DNA of 8,764 nucleotides from Thermotogaceae bacterium (GTDB taxonomy: Bacteria > Thermotogota > Thermotogae > Thermotogales > Thermotogaceae), in NCBI GenBank assembly GCA_021161105.1, contig JAGHBG010000068.1:1-8764 (forward strand), written 5' to 3'. A model generated the notes under the pieces. It did no database searches and was not told where the DNA came from. It was given only the letters and a program-made list of their open reading frames with translations. Shown here piece by piece: positions 1 to 6,112 of the stretch (positions are counted from its first letter, which is position 1; the number at the start of each line of letters is the position of its first letter). A program made the position numbers and the translations under genes.

Positions 1-1061
1 ATTCTAATTTGCCGGTAGATGTAAAGGTTAAACTCTTCTCACCACAGCTTGTAGACGACTCAAGGAATGCATTTAAGAGTGAAGTAACCATTTTACAAGG
101 AAGTGCTGTGGAACCCATTCTTGATTTCTCAGGATATAAACTTGTTCCTGATGGCACTCAGATGGTTATTTACTATTCTGCATCTCCTACAGGCTATGAT
201 CCGAAAGATTCCACACTTGAAATTCCTGATATCTCACTGAGTGACAATACTTTGACTTTCAGCGCAACTGTAAACTACGGTGATTTGCAAGTAAGCGTAG
301 TAACTATAGGAGGTATTACAGAAAATGCTACAGGAGAGCTTAATTTTGGAAATATTGATGAAGAAGGTAAAGAACTCGTTGACGCACTGATTCAGGTTAT
401 GTCTACAGTGCAAATGGATGGAACGCTAACATTCAATCTTGATGTAACAGGGACACTTGATGCAACGCTTGACTCTTATGATGAAATGGGGAATCTCCTT
501 GCTGCGACAAACGTGGGAGTTTTGATAGATAATGGAATTTTGAGCTTAAAGCCGTTACTTGAGGGTTTAAAGGATATTATCAAGGAAGGAACTCCAACCT
601 TGATAGATTATGATGTGGATGTGAGCGTAGATGAGATTTCTTTCGATCTTGCTGATGCTACTGGTATAACAGTATCTCTTGATGTAGAAGCTCCTCTGTC
701 TTTCTCGTTTGATAAGCCCATGAAAGTGTTCTCATATGAGGATATTGTGTCTGATGACAGCATACCGGATAACGCAACCTTGACGGAGGCAACTCTTACC
801 ATAGAAGGCACCAATACAACAGGTATAAATCTTGAAATCGATGCAACGATAAATGGAAAGAGTTATGAGATAAAGACTGATGGTTCTAAGATAAATGGCT
901 ATATAAAATTAACAGGAGAAGATGTGGAGAAACTGAAAAATGAAGGACTTCCATATAAAGTTGAAGTCTGGTTGCCGGAAGGTTCATATACATTGTCTTC
1001 AGAGGGGGAACTTGACATAAAAGTGAAGCTGGAAGCTGACCTAACCGTGGGCACGAAGTGA
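1..1061 (+). CDS. Acidic beta-rich envelope-type protein of unknown function, 5' partial
   Basis: I do not recognise this protein. The frame is open from the first bases of the window (codons begin at base 3), and the TTG at 9 has no Shine-Dalgarno before it, so the true start lies upstream. About 352 residues are visible. They are dominated by alternating hydrophobic/polar beta-strand patterns, rich in Asp, Thr, Ser and Gly, with no Cys, no His and a single Arg. A D-[NG]-T-L-T-F phrase occurs twice (about residues 79-84 and 137-142, counting from base 9), and similar strand phrases recur near 210 and 263, suggesting stacked beta-sandwich units. One helical stretch is likely near 180-192. No membrane segment is visible. 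The stop is 17 nt before the next start, so the two genes are probably one operon. The composition and the secreted neighbour suggest an exported periplasmic or surface protein; this is inference. The signal peptide, if any, is outside the window. Confidence 0.85.
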   Translation, partial: SNLPVDVKVKLFSPQLVDDSRNAFKSEVTILQGSAVEPILDFSGYKLVPDGTQMVIYYSASPTGYDPKDSTLEIPDISLSDNTLTFSATVNYGDLQVSVVTIGGITENATGELNFGNIDEEGKELVDALIQVMSTVQMDGTLTFNLDVTGTLDATLDSYDEMGNLLAATNVGVLIDNGILSLKPLLEGLKDIIKEGTPTLIDYDVDVSVDEISFDLADATGITVSLDVEAPLSFSFDKPMKVFSYEDIVSDDSIPDNATLTEATLTIEGTNTTGINLEIDATINGKSYEIKTDGSKINGYIKLTGEDVEKLKNEGLPYKVEVWLPEGSYTLSSEGELDIKVKLEADLTVGTK

Positions 1062-1063
1062 GC

Positions 1064-1074
1064 AGGGGGGTGAT
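1064..1074 (+). promoter_or_regulatory. Extended Shine-Dalgarno for the outer-membrane protein gene
   Basis: AGGGGGGTGAT differs by one base from the extended consensus AGGAGGTGAT that pairs with the 16S rRNA tail. It stands 4 nt before the ATG at 1079. It fixes that start and shows that the second gene is translated independently although it follows the previous stop closely. Confidence 0.75.
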
Positions 1075-1078
1075 TTGA

Positions 1079-2299
1079 ATGAAAGTTAAATCAGTTCTTA
1101 TTTTAGTGGTGTTGATAAGTGCAATTGCTTTTTCTATGATCCCGACGCTATATCCTGATAATCCTGTTTTCGTATTTGAAACACCCAGAGAATGCCTTGA
1201 TATATCTGATATGAATGCAGGTTTGGGACTTTCGAATAATCTTATAACCATTGATGATATAAACAGGCTTCTTACTGGAGAAAAAATAGTGTTTGATGCC
1301 ACGAGGCTTGAGATGATTGGGAATGATGGTTTTCTTTTGTTTCCCAAAGTTCTTGTTTCTGACTACATCGGACTTGGTATTGGAAATGTAAAGTTGGGAG
1401 TAAATGCCAAAATTTCTGCAAACATTACTGCAAATCTTCCAGTAGAAGCAATGAGGTTCATATTTGGAGATTATGATTTTGGAGAATCATTGAGTGCTAC
1501 CTTCACGTTATTTAAAGGCGGAATTTTTGGCCAGGGTGGAGCTTTATTTGGTTTAAAGTTAGGAAGCTTCTCAATGGCAGTGGAAGGTGGCGCTTATGTA
1601 CCTCTCATTGTCTTTGATAAAGATTCAAAATCTTTGTTCTACTACAGTTCAAACGAAGATGAAGGAAGCTTTGAAATAGCTTTGAAGGGTGATCAAAAGC
1701 TTTACAGTCTTTTAAATTCACTTGACTCTCCTACATTCAGTTCAGAAGATTTGAGCAATGCAGCAGGTTATTATTTGAATTTTGGTATTATGTGGGATGT
1801 TGGAGATTTCAAAGTAGCAGCTGCTCTTAATAACTTCAGCATAAAACCTGCAAATCTTGAGTATTCTGGATATGTCTATGTGACTTTTGAAGCGTCATAT
1901 TCCAATTTTGAGTTTAATTCCGCAACGCCAGTTGTAGAATACACCGAAGGTGAACTTCAACAACTTGAGGAGCCCATTGAATTAACCATTCCATACGAGG
2001 TTAACCTATTTGCATCTTATGAATGGTCCGTCTTTGACTTTGCTTTTCATGGAAAGTTAGTGCCGGATATGGATTATTCTGAATATGGTGGGTACATAAG
2101 CCTCTGGAACATGCTCTGGGCAGACTTTACATACCTTCCAGGTGGTTTATGGAAGAAAGAAGCTGGCCTGAATATAGATATTAAAGCTTTACGGTTAACT
2201 GCAGCAGCTGGTGTTATAGATGCAGGAGGTATTTTTAACTTTGATCCATCAAAAATGACAGGTCTTTCTGTGAATGTTGGTGTGGGAATTGGTTTCTAA
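1079..2299 (+). CDS. Putative outer-membrane (toga) beta-barrel protein
   Basis: This is a 406-residue exported protein. Residues 1-19 form a signal peptide: Lys2 and Lys4, a Val/Leu/Ile core, and likely cleavage after Ala-Phe-Ser. The mature part is full of alternating amphipathic strands rich in Gly, Tyr and Phe, with no internal membrane helix. It ends in ...GVGIGF; a C-terminal Phe after an alternating strand is the known signal recognised by the BAM machinery on outer-membrane barrels. Residues of about 45-70 (a Leu-Ser-Asn-Asn-containing stretch and following helix) resemble, from memory, the N-terminal part of DUF5723/PorV-like barrels, but I am not sure of that family. The start is set by the Shine-Dalgarno at 1064-1074. 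It is the last gene of the operon with the partial upstream gene and is followed 16 nt later by a terminator stem. Probable role: structural or transport protein of the outer sheath. The substrate is unknown. Confidence 0.85.
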   Translation: MKVKSVLILVVLISAIAFSMIPTLYPDNPVFVFETPRECLDISDMNAGLGLSNNLITIDDINRLLTGEKIVFDATRLEMIGNDGFLLFPKVLVSDYIGLGIGNVKLGVNAKISANITANLPVEAMRFIFGDYDFGESLSATFTLFKGGIFGQGGALFGLKLGSFSMAVEGGAYVPLIVFDKDSKSLFYYSSNEDEGSFEIALKGDQKLYSLLNSLDSPTFSSEDLSNAAGYYLNFGIMWDVGDFKVAAALNNFSIKPANLEYSGYVYVTFEASYSNFEFNSATPVVEYTEGELQQLEEPIELTIPYEVNLFASYEWSVFDFAFHGKLVPDMDYSEYGGYISLWNMLWADFTYLPGGLWKKEAGLNIDIKALRLTAAAGVIDAGGIFNFDPSKMTGLSVNVGVGIGF

Positions 2300-2307
2300 A
2301 CATAAAA

Positions 2308-2341
2308 AAGAATCGCCCCGCCTCTGGCGGGGTTTATTCTT
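2308..2341 (+). terminator. Intrinsic terminator of the envelope operon
   Basis: A 7-bp perfect GC stem (CCCCGCC at 2316-2322, loop TCT, GGCGGGG at 2326-2332) is followed by TTTATTCTT. The flanks AAGAAT (2308-2313) and ATTCTT (2336-2341) can extend the stem across a small internal loop. The reverse strand also ends in a T-rich run, so the hairpin could work in both directions, but no minus-strand gene ends here. Confidence 0.85.
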
Positions 2342-2368
2342 GCATGAATTGGCATTAGATATTAAAAT
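2340..2368 (+). promoter_or_regulatory. Candidate sigma-A promoter of tRNA-Val
   Basis: TTGCAT (2340-2345), a 17-nt spacer, and TAAAAT (2363-2368, 5 of 6 to TATAAT). The predicted start is near 2375, about 6 nt before the mature tRNA, which is usual for bacterial tRNA genes. The -35 is only 3 of 6 and overlaps the last T residues of the preceding terminator, so the assignment rests on spacing and the -10. Confidence 0.45.
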
Positions 2369-2380
2369 ACAAAGGCGTAT

Positions 2381-2455
2381 GGGTGCGTAGCTCAGGGGGA
2401 GAGCGCTTCCCTCACGAGGAAGAGGTCGCAGGTTCGAATCCTGCCGCACCCACCA
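2381..2455 (+). tRNA. tRNA-Val (anticodon CAC), CCA encoded
   Basis: The full cloverleaf can be drawn. The acceptor is GGGTGCG/CGCACCC (7 perfect pairs), the D stem GCTC/GAGC with a 7-nt loop, and the anticodon stem CTTCC/GGAAG around the loop CTCACGA, so bases 34-36 are CAC (Val, codon GTG). The variable loop is 5 nt. The T stem GCAGG/CCTGC encloses TTCGAAT. Discriminator A is followed by an encoded CCA. A CAC isoacceptor reads only GTG and supplements a UAC tRNA-Val expected elsewhere. All stems are nearly pure GC, as in thermophiles. It lies alone between its promoter and a hairpin that begins 3 nt after the CCA. Confidence 0.97.
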
Positions 2456-2457
2456 GA

Positions 2458-2485
2458 GGGGCGAAGCTCGCCCCATTTTTGTTTT
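2458..2485 (+). terminator. Intrinsic terminator or attenuator between tRNA-Val and suhB
   Basis: GGGGCGA (2458-2464), loop AGC, TCGCCCC (2468-2474), then ATTTTTGTTTT. This is a strong 7-bp stem with a T-tract. It starts 3 nt after the tRNA CCA, and its T-tract ends exactly where the suhB Shine-Dalgarno begins. It will trim the tRNA transcript, but suhB has no other visible promoter, so some read-through is implied. Confidence 0.8.
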
Positions 2486-2495
2486 GGAGGGGGGT
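2486..2495 (+). promoter_or_regulatory. Shine-Dalgarno of suhB, fixing its start
   Basis: GGAGGGGGGT lies 4 nt before the ATG at 2500 (9 nt from the end of its GGAGG core). The reading frame is open further upstream through the tRNA, but that part is the tRNA gene itself and has no ribosome binding site. The G run could also pair with CCCC of the preceding hairpin (2471-2474), so folding may influence access. Confidence 0.7.
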
Positions 2496-2499
2496 AACT

Positions 2500-3261
2500 A
2501 TGAGTTTAATGGAAAGAGTTGACTTTGCTATAAAAATATCCAGAAAAGCAGGAAAGATTTTACTGAGTGAATGGGGAAATCCAGCTAACATTTCTGAGAA
2601 AAGTTCCTTTCAGGATCTTTTGACTAACATGGATAAGAAATCTCAAAGCATCATAGTTGAAGCTATAAGGGAAAAATTCCCGGAGGATGGAGTTTTGGCG
2701 GAAGAAGGCATTGATGAAAGAAAAAGTAAAATGTGGGTAATTGATCCCATCGATGGAACGGTGAATTACGCTTTTGGATTACCGTCATTTTCCGTCTCTA
2801 TTGCATATGTTGAAGACGATCAGCCAAAATTAGGGGTTATACATCTTCCAGTTATTGATGAAACTTACTATGCTGTTCATGGCAGCGGAGCGTATATGGA
2901 TGGAGTAAGAATAAAGGTGTCGTCAAGGGATGAATTAAGAAAGACAGTGGGGCTTATGGGATTCTTTAGAGGTTTTACGGGAAAGTTCATAAGTGAAATG
3001 GAGGATAAGGTTATAAGGATTAGAATGCTTGGCAGCATTGCTGCAGGAGCAGCTTACATTGCTGCAGGCAGGGCGGATTTTTATGTTGCCAAAAGGGCAA
3101 ATCCCTGGGATGTCGCTGCAGCTGTTTTGATATTAAAAGAAGCTGGTGGAAGGGTTACCGATATAGAAGGAAAGGAAGTTGGAATATATTCGAAAAGTTA
3201 TGTGTTTTCCAACGGAAAAATTCATGGTGAACTGTTAAAACACATCAAAGACATAATTTGA
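2500..3261 (+). CDS. suhB: Inositol-1-monophosphatase family phosphatase (SuhB/FBPase IV type)
   Basis: This is a 253-residue cytoplasmic Mg2+-dependent phosphatase of the inositol monophosphatase family, which hydrolyses myo-inositol 1-phosphate and, in thermophiles, often fructose 1,6-bisphosphate too. The three metal-site motifs are present: Ala-Glu-Glu-Gly at 67-70, Asp82-Pro-Ile-Asp85-Gly-Thr at 82-87, and Asn-Pro-Trp-Asp204-Val-Ala-Ala at 201-207. Length is normal, and from memory it aligns end to end with the T. maritima enzyme TM1415. That protein starts at the equivalent of Met4, but the Shine-Dalgarno at 2486 is too far from that codon, so Met1 is preferred. The gene follows tRNA-Val and its hairpin and overlaps the convergent diguanylate cyclase gene by 27 bp. 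Possible roles are inositol supply for phosphoinositol solutes or lipids, or gluconeogenesis; the sequence alone does not decide which. Confidence 0.93.
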   Translation: MSLMERVDFAIKISRKAGKILLSEWGNPANISEKSSFQDLLTNMDKKSQSIIVEAIREKFPEDGVLAEEGIDERKSKMWVIDPIDGTVNYAFGLPSFSVSIAYVEDDQPKLGVIHLPVIDETYYAVHGSGAYMDGVRIKVSSRDELRKTVGLMGFFRGFTGKFISEMEDKVIRIRMLGSIAAGAAYIAAGRADFYVAKRANPWDVAAAVLILKEAGGRVTDIEGKEVGIYSKSYVFSNGKIHGELLKHIKDII

Positions 3262-4062
3262 CTTTTGTTTTTTCATTTCGTACATTCTGGAGTCGGCTAT
3301 TTTTACAGCAGTGTTTAAGTCTTTGACTTCTTCGGGGACTGAAACTACTCCGTATGAAAAATCACCATCGAAGTATGATGCTATGCGCTCCATTATTTCA
3401 ATTGCATCGTTTTTTGATGCACCGTCTAAGAGGATTAAAAATTCATCTCCGCCCCATCGGATTATTATGTCGGTTCCCCTCACATTGTTTTTAAATGTGT
3501 GGACAAATTCTTTAAGGAGTTTATCACCCTTTTCATGACCCTGGGAATCGTTTATCAATTTAAGATTATCAATGTCAACAAATACGAGTGAAAAACTTCT
3601 TCCACGTGTTGCACTTTGAAAGTACTTTTTTAAAAACTCTTCACCGAAAGTTCTTGTATAGGCACCAGTTAATGAATCAATAGTTGCCTTTTCTTTTATT
3701 CTTTCAAACTTTAATATGTTTTGTATGTGGTATGAAAGAATACTTTGAACATATCTTAATAGATTGAGATTTTCAGATTTTAACCTGCCCTGCACGAAGA
3801 CTTTCAAAACATAACCGGAAGTTAAGGGAAAATTCATAAATGGTGGTGTTGTTTCACCATAAGAGGCAATTTCATCTTTATCTCTAATCAATTGCACACC
3901 TTTTATGTCTTCAAAGGATGAAAAGATGGTTCTTACCACCCTGCTTGCCAGAGAGTATATTTCCACTTCCCTTATGATATCAAGGGTTATGATAAAAGCC
4001 AGCGCGGAGGTTGCCCCTTCTTTTCCCAATACACTTTTTATTAAATTTTCTGTTTTTTCCAT
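3235..4062 (-). CDS. Soluble diguanylate cyclase with GAF-like N-terminal domain
   Basis: This 275-residue protein makes c-di-GMP from two GTP. The GGDEF domain spans about 125-272. It has Asp-Ser-Leu-Thr-Gly at 129-133 (Ser replaces the usual Pro), the metal/substrate stretch with Asp163, Asn171-Asp172 and Asp180, and an intact active-site GGDEF at 204-208. An inhibitory I-site RxxD (Arg195-Asp198) stands five residues before it, so product feedback is likely. Residues 1-120 look GAF-like (a helix, strands near 55-60 and 83-90, then a long helix at 97-122 leading into the cyclase). There is no signal peptide or clear membrane helix, so it is a cytosolic sensor with an unknown ligand. The start at 4062 has GGAG at 4071-4074, 8 nt upstream. 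Its 3' end overlaps suhB on the opposite strand. It is divergent from the P5C dehydrogenase gene. Confidence 0.93.
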   Translation of the reverse strand: MEKTENLIKSVLGKEGATSALAFIITLDIIREVEIYSLASRVVRTIFSSFEDIKGVQLIRDKDEIASYGETTPPFMNFPLTSGYVLKVFVQGRLKSENLNLLRYVQSILSYHIQNILKFERIKEKATIDSLTGAYTRTFGEEFLKKYFQSATRGRSFSLVFVDIDNLKLINDSQGHEKGDKLLKEFVHTFKNNVRGTDIIIRWGGDEFLILLDGASKNDAIEIMERIASYFDGDFSYGVVSVPEEVKDLNTAVKIADSRMYEMKKQKSNYVFDVF

Positions 4063-4310
4063 GTTGTCATCTCCAGAATTTTTTACTTTCCTTTATGTAT
4101 ATCGTCCATAAAAGAATAATGTTTAATGGGGGACCTATATGAACCATTAATCCGTTTTAATATATCTGTTCTTTTAGCACTTTTGTTAAGGTTTTTAATT
4201 GATATCATTAAGTTTTTTCATAGCCCTGCTTTTTGGCTTACGTCTGTCTTTCCTCTGAGATGGGTTTACTTTTTCGTAAGTTTCATTATTTCTTTTATTA
4301 ATATGTTTAG

Positions 4311-4319
4311 TGATAGAAT
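4311..4319 (+). promoter_or_regulatory. Candidate extended -10 promoter of the P5C dehydrogenase gene
   Basis: TGATAGAAT fits the extended -10 pattern TGnTATAAT with one mismatch. No good -35 is found at 17 nt, only a T-rich run, which extended -10 promoters tolerate. The predicted start near 4326 would give a leader of about 37 nt carrying the Shine-Dalgarno. Other AT-rich candidates upstream match less well. Confidence 0.4.
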
Positions 4320-4346
4320 TCCTAAGGGAAACTTAGAAAATATAAA

Positions 4347-4354
4347 AGGAGGGG
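4347..4354 (+). promoter_or_regulatory. Shine-Dalgarno that sets the P5C dehydrogenase start
   Basis: AGGAGGGG followed by 8 nt and ATG at 4363. This is the only strong ribosome binding site in the open frame. It makes the protein begin where RocA-type proteins begin, rather than 79 codons upstream. Confidence 0.85.
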
Positions 4355-4362
4355 AAAAAAGG

Positions 4363-5946
4363 ATGAATTATCCGGAGTTTGAATACTCTGTTATTAAGCC
4401 TTTTGAAAATTTCCCGATAATTGATTTTTCAGATCCTGAAGATGAAAGGAAAATGAGAGAAGCTTTAAAAAAGGTTGAATCCGAACTTGGCAGGGAGTAT
4501 CCAATAGTCATAGGTGGGGAAGAAATTTATACGGAGAAGAAGATAGTGTCCATAAATCCTGCAAGATATGAAGAGGTAGTTGGTGTTGTTTCCAAAGGAA
4601 CAAAGGAGCTTGCTGACAAAGCCTTAGAAGTAGCGTGGAAAACATTTGAAGAGTGGAAAAGGTGGCCTGCATGGAAAAGAGCTGAAATATTGCTTAAAGC
4701 TTCAAAGATAATGAAAGAAAGGGTCTATGAGCTTTCTGCGTGGATGGTGAAAGAAGTTGGAAAGAACTGGGTTGAAGCATGGGCTGATGTGGCAGAAACA
4801 ATAGATTATCTTGAGTACTACTCAAGGCAGATGCTTAAATACATGAACGGCCAGCCTGTCGTTCAGATTCCTGGTGAGAGAAACGAATACAGATATATAC
4901 CTCTTGGTGTTGGTGTGGTTATTCCGCCATGGAACTTCCCGCTTGCGATACTTGCTGGAATGACTCTTGCCTCGATAGTTACAGGAAACACAGTTATATT
5001 AAAACCAGCTTCTGATTCTCCGGTGATAGGTTACAAGTTTTTTGAAATAATGAAGGAAGCGGGACTTCCCGATGGTGTTATAAACTTCCTTCCTGGTAGT
5101 GGTGCAGAGGTCGGAAATTATCTTGTATTGCATCCAAAGGTTAGATTCATAGCCTTCACAGGTTCTAAAGATGTTGGCCTCAGGATAAATGAACTTGCAG
5201 CAAAGCACCAGAAGGGTCAAATATGGATAAAGAGAGTAATACTTGAGATGGGCGGAAAGGATGCTGTAGTGGTTGATGAAACGGCTGATCTTGAAGCTGC
5301 AGCCGAGGGAATAGTAGCATCAGCGTATGGATTCCAGGGACAAAAATGTTCTGCGGGGAGCAGGGCAATTATTGTGAAGGATGTGTATGACAAAGTTGTA
5401 GAGCTTGTAATTGAGAAAGCGAAGAAGCTTAAAATAGGTGATCCAACAGAAAAAGAAAACTGGTTTGGGCCAGTTATAAACAATGCGGCTGTTCAGAAGA
5501 TAATGGGATACATAGAAATAGGAAAGAAGGAAGGTAAACTCGCACTGGGAGGAAATTATCTTGGTGAACAGATGAAAGGATTTTTCATTGAACCCACAAT
5601 ATTTATCGATGTTCCACCAGATGCGAGGATAGCACAGGAAGAAATATTCGGGCCGGTTCTTGCTATCATAAAGGCAGAGGACTTTGACGATGCCTTAAGG
5701 ATTGCCAACTCAACGGAATACGGCCTTACAGGAGCTCTCTATTCTAAGTCGAAAGAAAGAATAGAAAGGGCAAAAGAAGAATTCCATGTAGGAAACCTTT
5801 ACTTCAACAGAAAGTGTACAGGAGCTCTGGTTGGAGTTCAACCGTTTGGAGGCTTCAACATGTCTGGAACCGACTCGAAGGCAGGAGGGCCGGATTATCT
5901 GCTTCTCTTTATGCAAGGGAAATCGATATCGGAGAGGATCGTATAA
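4363..5946 (+). CDS. rocA: Delta-1-pyrroline-5-carboxylate dehydrogenase (RocA/PruA type)
   Basis: This is a 527-residue NAD+-dependent aldehyde dehydrogenase that oxidises P5C/glutamate semialdehyde to glutamate in proline, arginine or ornithine breakdown. ALDH landmarks are clear: Pro-Trp-Asn191-Phe-Pro (oxyanion), Lys214-Pro (cofactor), Phe-Thr-Gly-Ser at 265-268, the general base Glu295 in Glu-Met-Gly-Gly-Lys, catalytic Cys329 in Gly-Gln-Lys-Cys-Ser, and Glu427-Ile-Phe-Gly-Pro. The C-terminal Phe-Asn-Arg, Gln-Pro-Phe-Gly-Gly and Asp-Ser-Lys-Ala-Gly-Gly-Pro-Asp-Tyr segments, and the overall length, are typical of the Bacillus RocA group rather than generic ALDHs. The start is set by the Shine-Dalgarno at 4347. 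It appears monocistronic, with an upstream promoter candidate and a strong terminator 20 nt after the stop. No proline dehydrogenase or arginine pathway gene is in the window, so which route feeds it cannot be said. Confidence 0.92.
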   Translation: MNYPEFEYSVIKPFENFPIIDFSDPEDERKMREALKKVESELGREYPIVIGGEEIYTEKKIVSINPARYEEVVGVVSKGTKELADKALEVAWKTFEEWKRWPAWKRAEILLKASKIMKERVYELSAWMVKEVGKNWVEAWADVAETIDYLEYYSRQMLKYMNGQPVVQIPGERNEYRYIPLGVGVVIPPWNFPLAILAGMTLASIVTGNTVILKPASDSPVIGYKFFEIMKEAGLPDGVINFLPGSGAEVGNYLVLHPKVRFIAFTGSKDVGLRINELAAKHQKGQIWIKRVILEMGGKDAVVVDETADLEAAAEGIVASAYGFQGQKCSAGSRAIIVKDVYDKVVELVIEKAKKLKIGDPTEKENWFGPVINNAAVQKIMGYIEIGKKEGKLALGGNYLGEQMKGFFIEPTIFIDVPPDARIAQEEIFGPVLAIIKAEDFDDALRIANSTEYGLTGALYSKSKERIERAKEEFHVGNLYFNRKCTGALVGVQPFGGFNMSGTDSKAGGPDYLLLFMQGKSISERIV

Positions 5947-5966
5947 AAACAATCTTGCTTGTTTTG

Positions 5967-5997
5967 AAGGCGCCCGGGGGCGCCTTTTTTATTTTTT
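5967..5997 (+). terminator. Intrinsic terminator of the P5C dehydrogenase gene
   Basis: AAGGCGCC (5967-5974), loop CGGG, GGCGCCTT (5979-5986): an 8-bp perfect stem running straight into a T-tract TTTTTTATTTTTT (5985-5997). A textbook rho-independent terminator. Confidence 0.93.
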
Positions 5998-6019
5998 CAT
6001 TGATATGTTGCAAGAGTTA

Positions 6020-6048
6020 TTCACTATTTTTTTTTATGGAGATATAAT
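6020..6048 (+). promoter_or_regulatory. Sigma-A promoter of folC
   Basis: TTCACT (6020-6025, 4 of 6 to TTGACA), a 17-nt spacer, and a perfect TATAAT (6043-6048). It lies just after the previous terminator in a 166-bp gap. The predicted start is near 6055, leaving a leader of about 58 nt before the folC ATG. Confidence 0.65.
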
Positions 6049-6112
6049 CTGGCTTGGAGTTTTGTTTATGATGTAGAAAGGATCGCAGAAGACTGTAAAA
6101 GGATGGAGGAGA

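Larger units (their letters stand above)
4063..4362. other. T-rich divergent intergenic region, 300 bp
   Basis: This region separates the starts of the minus-strand diguanylate cyclase gene and the plus-strand dehydrogenase gene. The + strand is markedly T-rich from about 4081 to 4310. It contains a candidate extended -10 for the dehydrogenase (4311-4319), a small hairpin CTAAG/CTTAG (4322-4336, 5-nt loop), the dehydrogenase Shine-Dalgarno (4347-4354), and on the minus strand the cyclase Shine-Dalgarno (4071-4074). The dehydrogenase frame stays open back to an ATG at 4126, but I see no coding support for that part. I found no riboswitch, tRNA or convincing minus-strand promoter. Confidence 0.6.

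Noticed and set aside
886..1347. Minus-strand 153-residue reading frame
   Set aside because: It is antisense to two well-supported plus-strand genes and spans their junction. It has no recognisable motif.
2249..2476. Minus-strand 75-residue reading frame across the tRNA region
   Set aside because: It is the antisense translation of a tRNA gene, a well-known source of spurious proteins with an Arg-Gln-Asp-Ser-Asn-Leu-Arg-Pro phrase.
2383..2499. N-terminal extension of the suhB frame to 2383
   Set aside because: It translates the tRNA and the terminator hairpin, and has no ribosome binding site. The Shine-Dalgarno at 2486 sets the start at 2500.
4075..4125. Promoter for the minus-strand cyclase gene around TATACA on the reverse strand
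   Set aside because: The -10 is only 4 of 6 and no -35-like hexamer lies 16-18 nt upstream. Not strong enough to call.
4126..4362. Membrane-anchored N-terminus of the dehydrogenase or a separate small membrane protein
   Set aside because: There is no Shine-Dalgarno at 4126, no stop before the true start, and the hydrophobic character is explained by T-rich codons. RocA-type enzymes start at the equivalent of 4363.
6005..6076. 22-codon hydrophobic small protein between the dehydrogenase and folC
   Set aside because: It has no ribosome binding site, covers the folC promoter including the TATAAT, and its composition follows the T-rich DNA.
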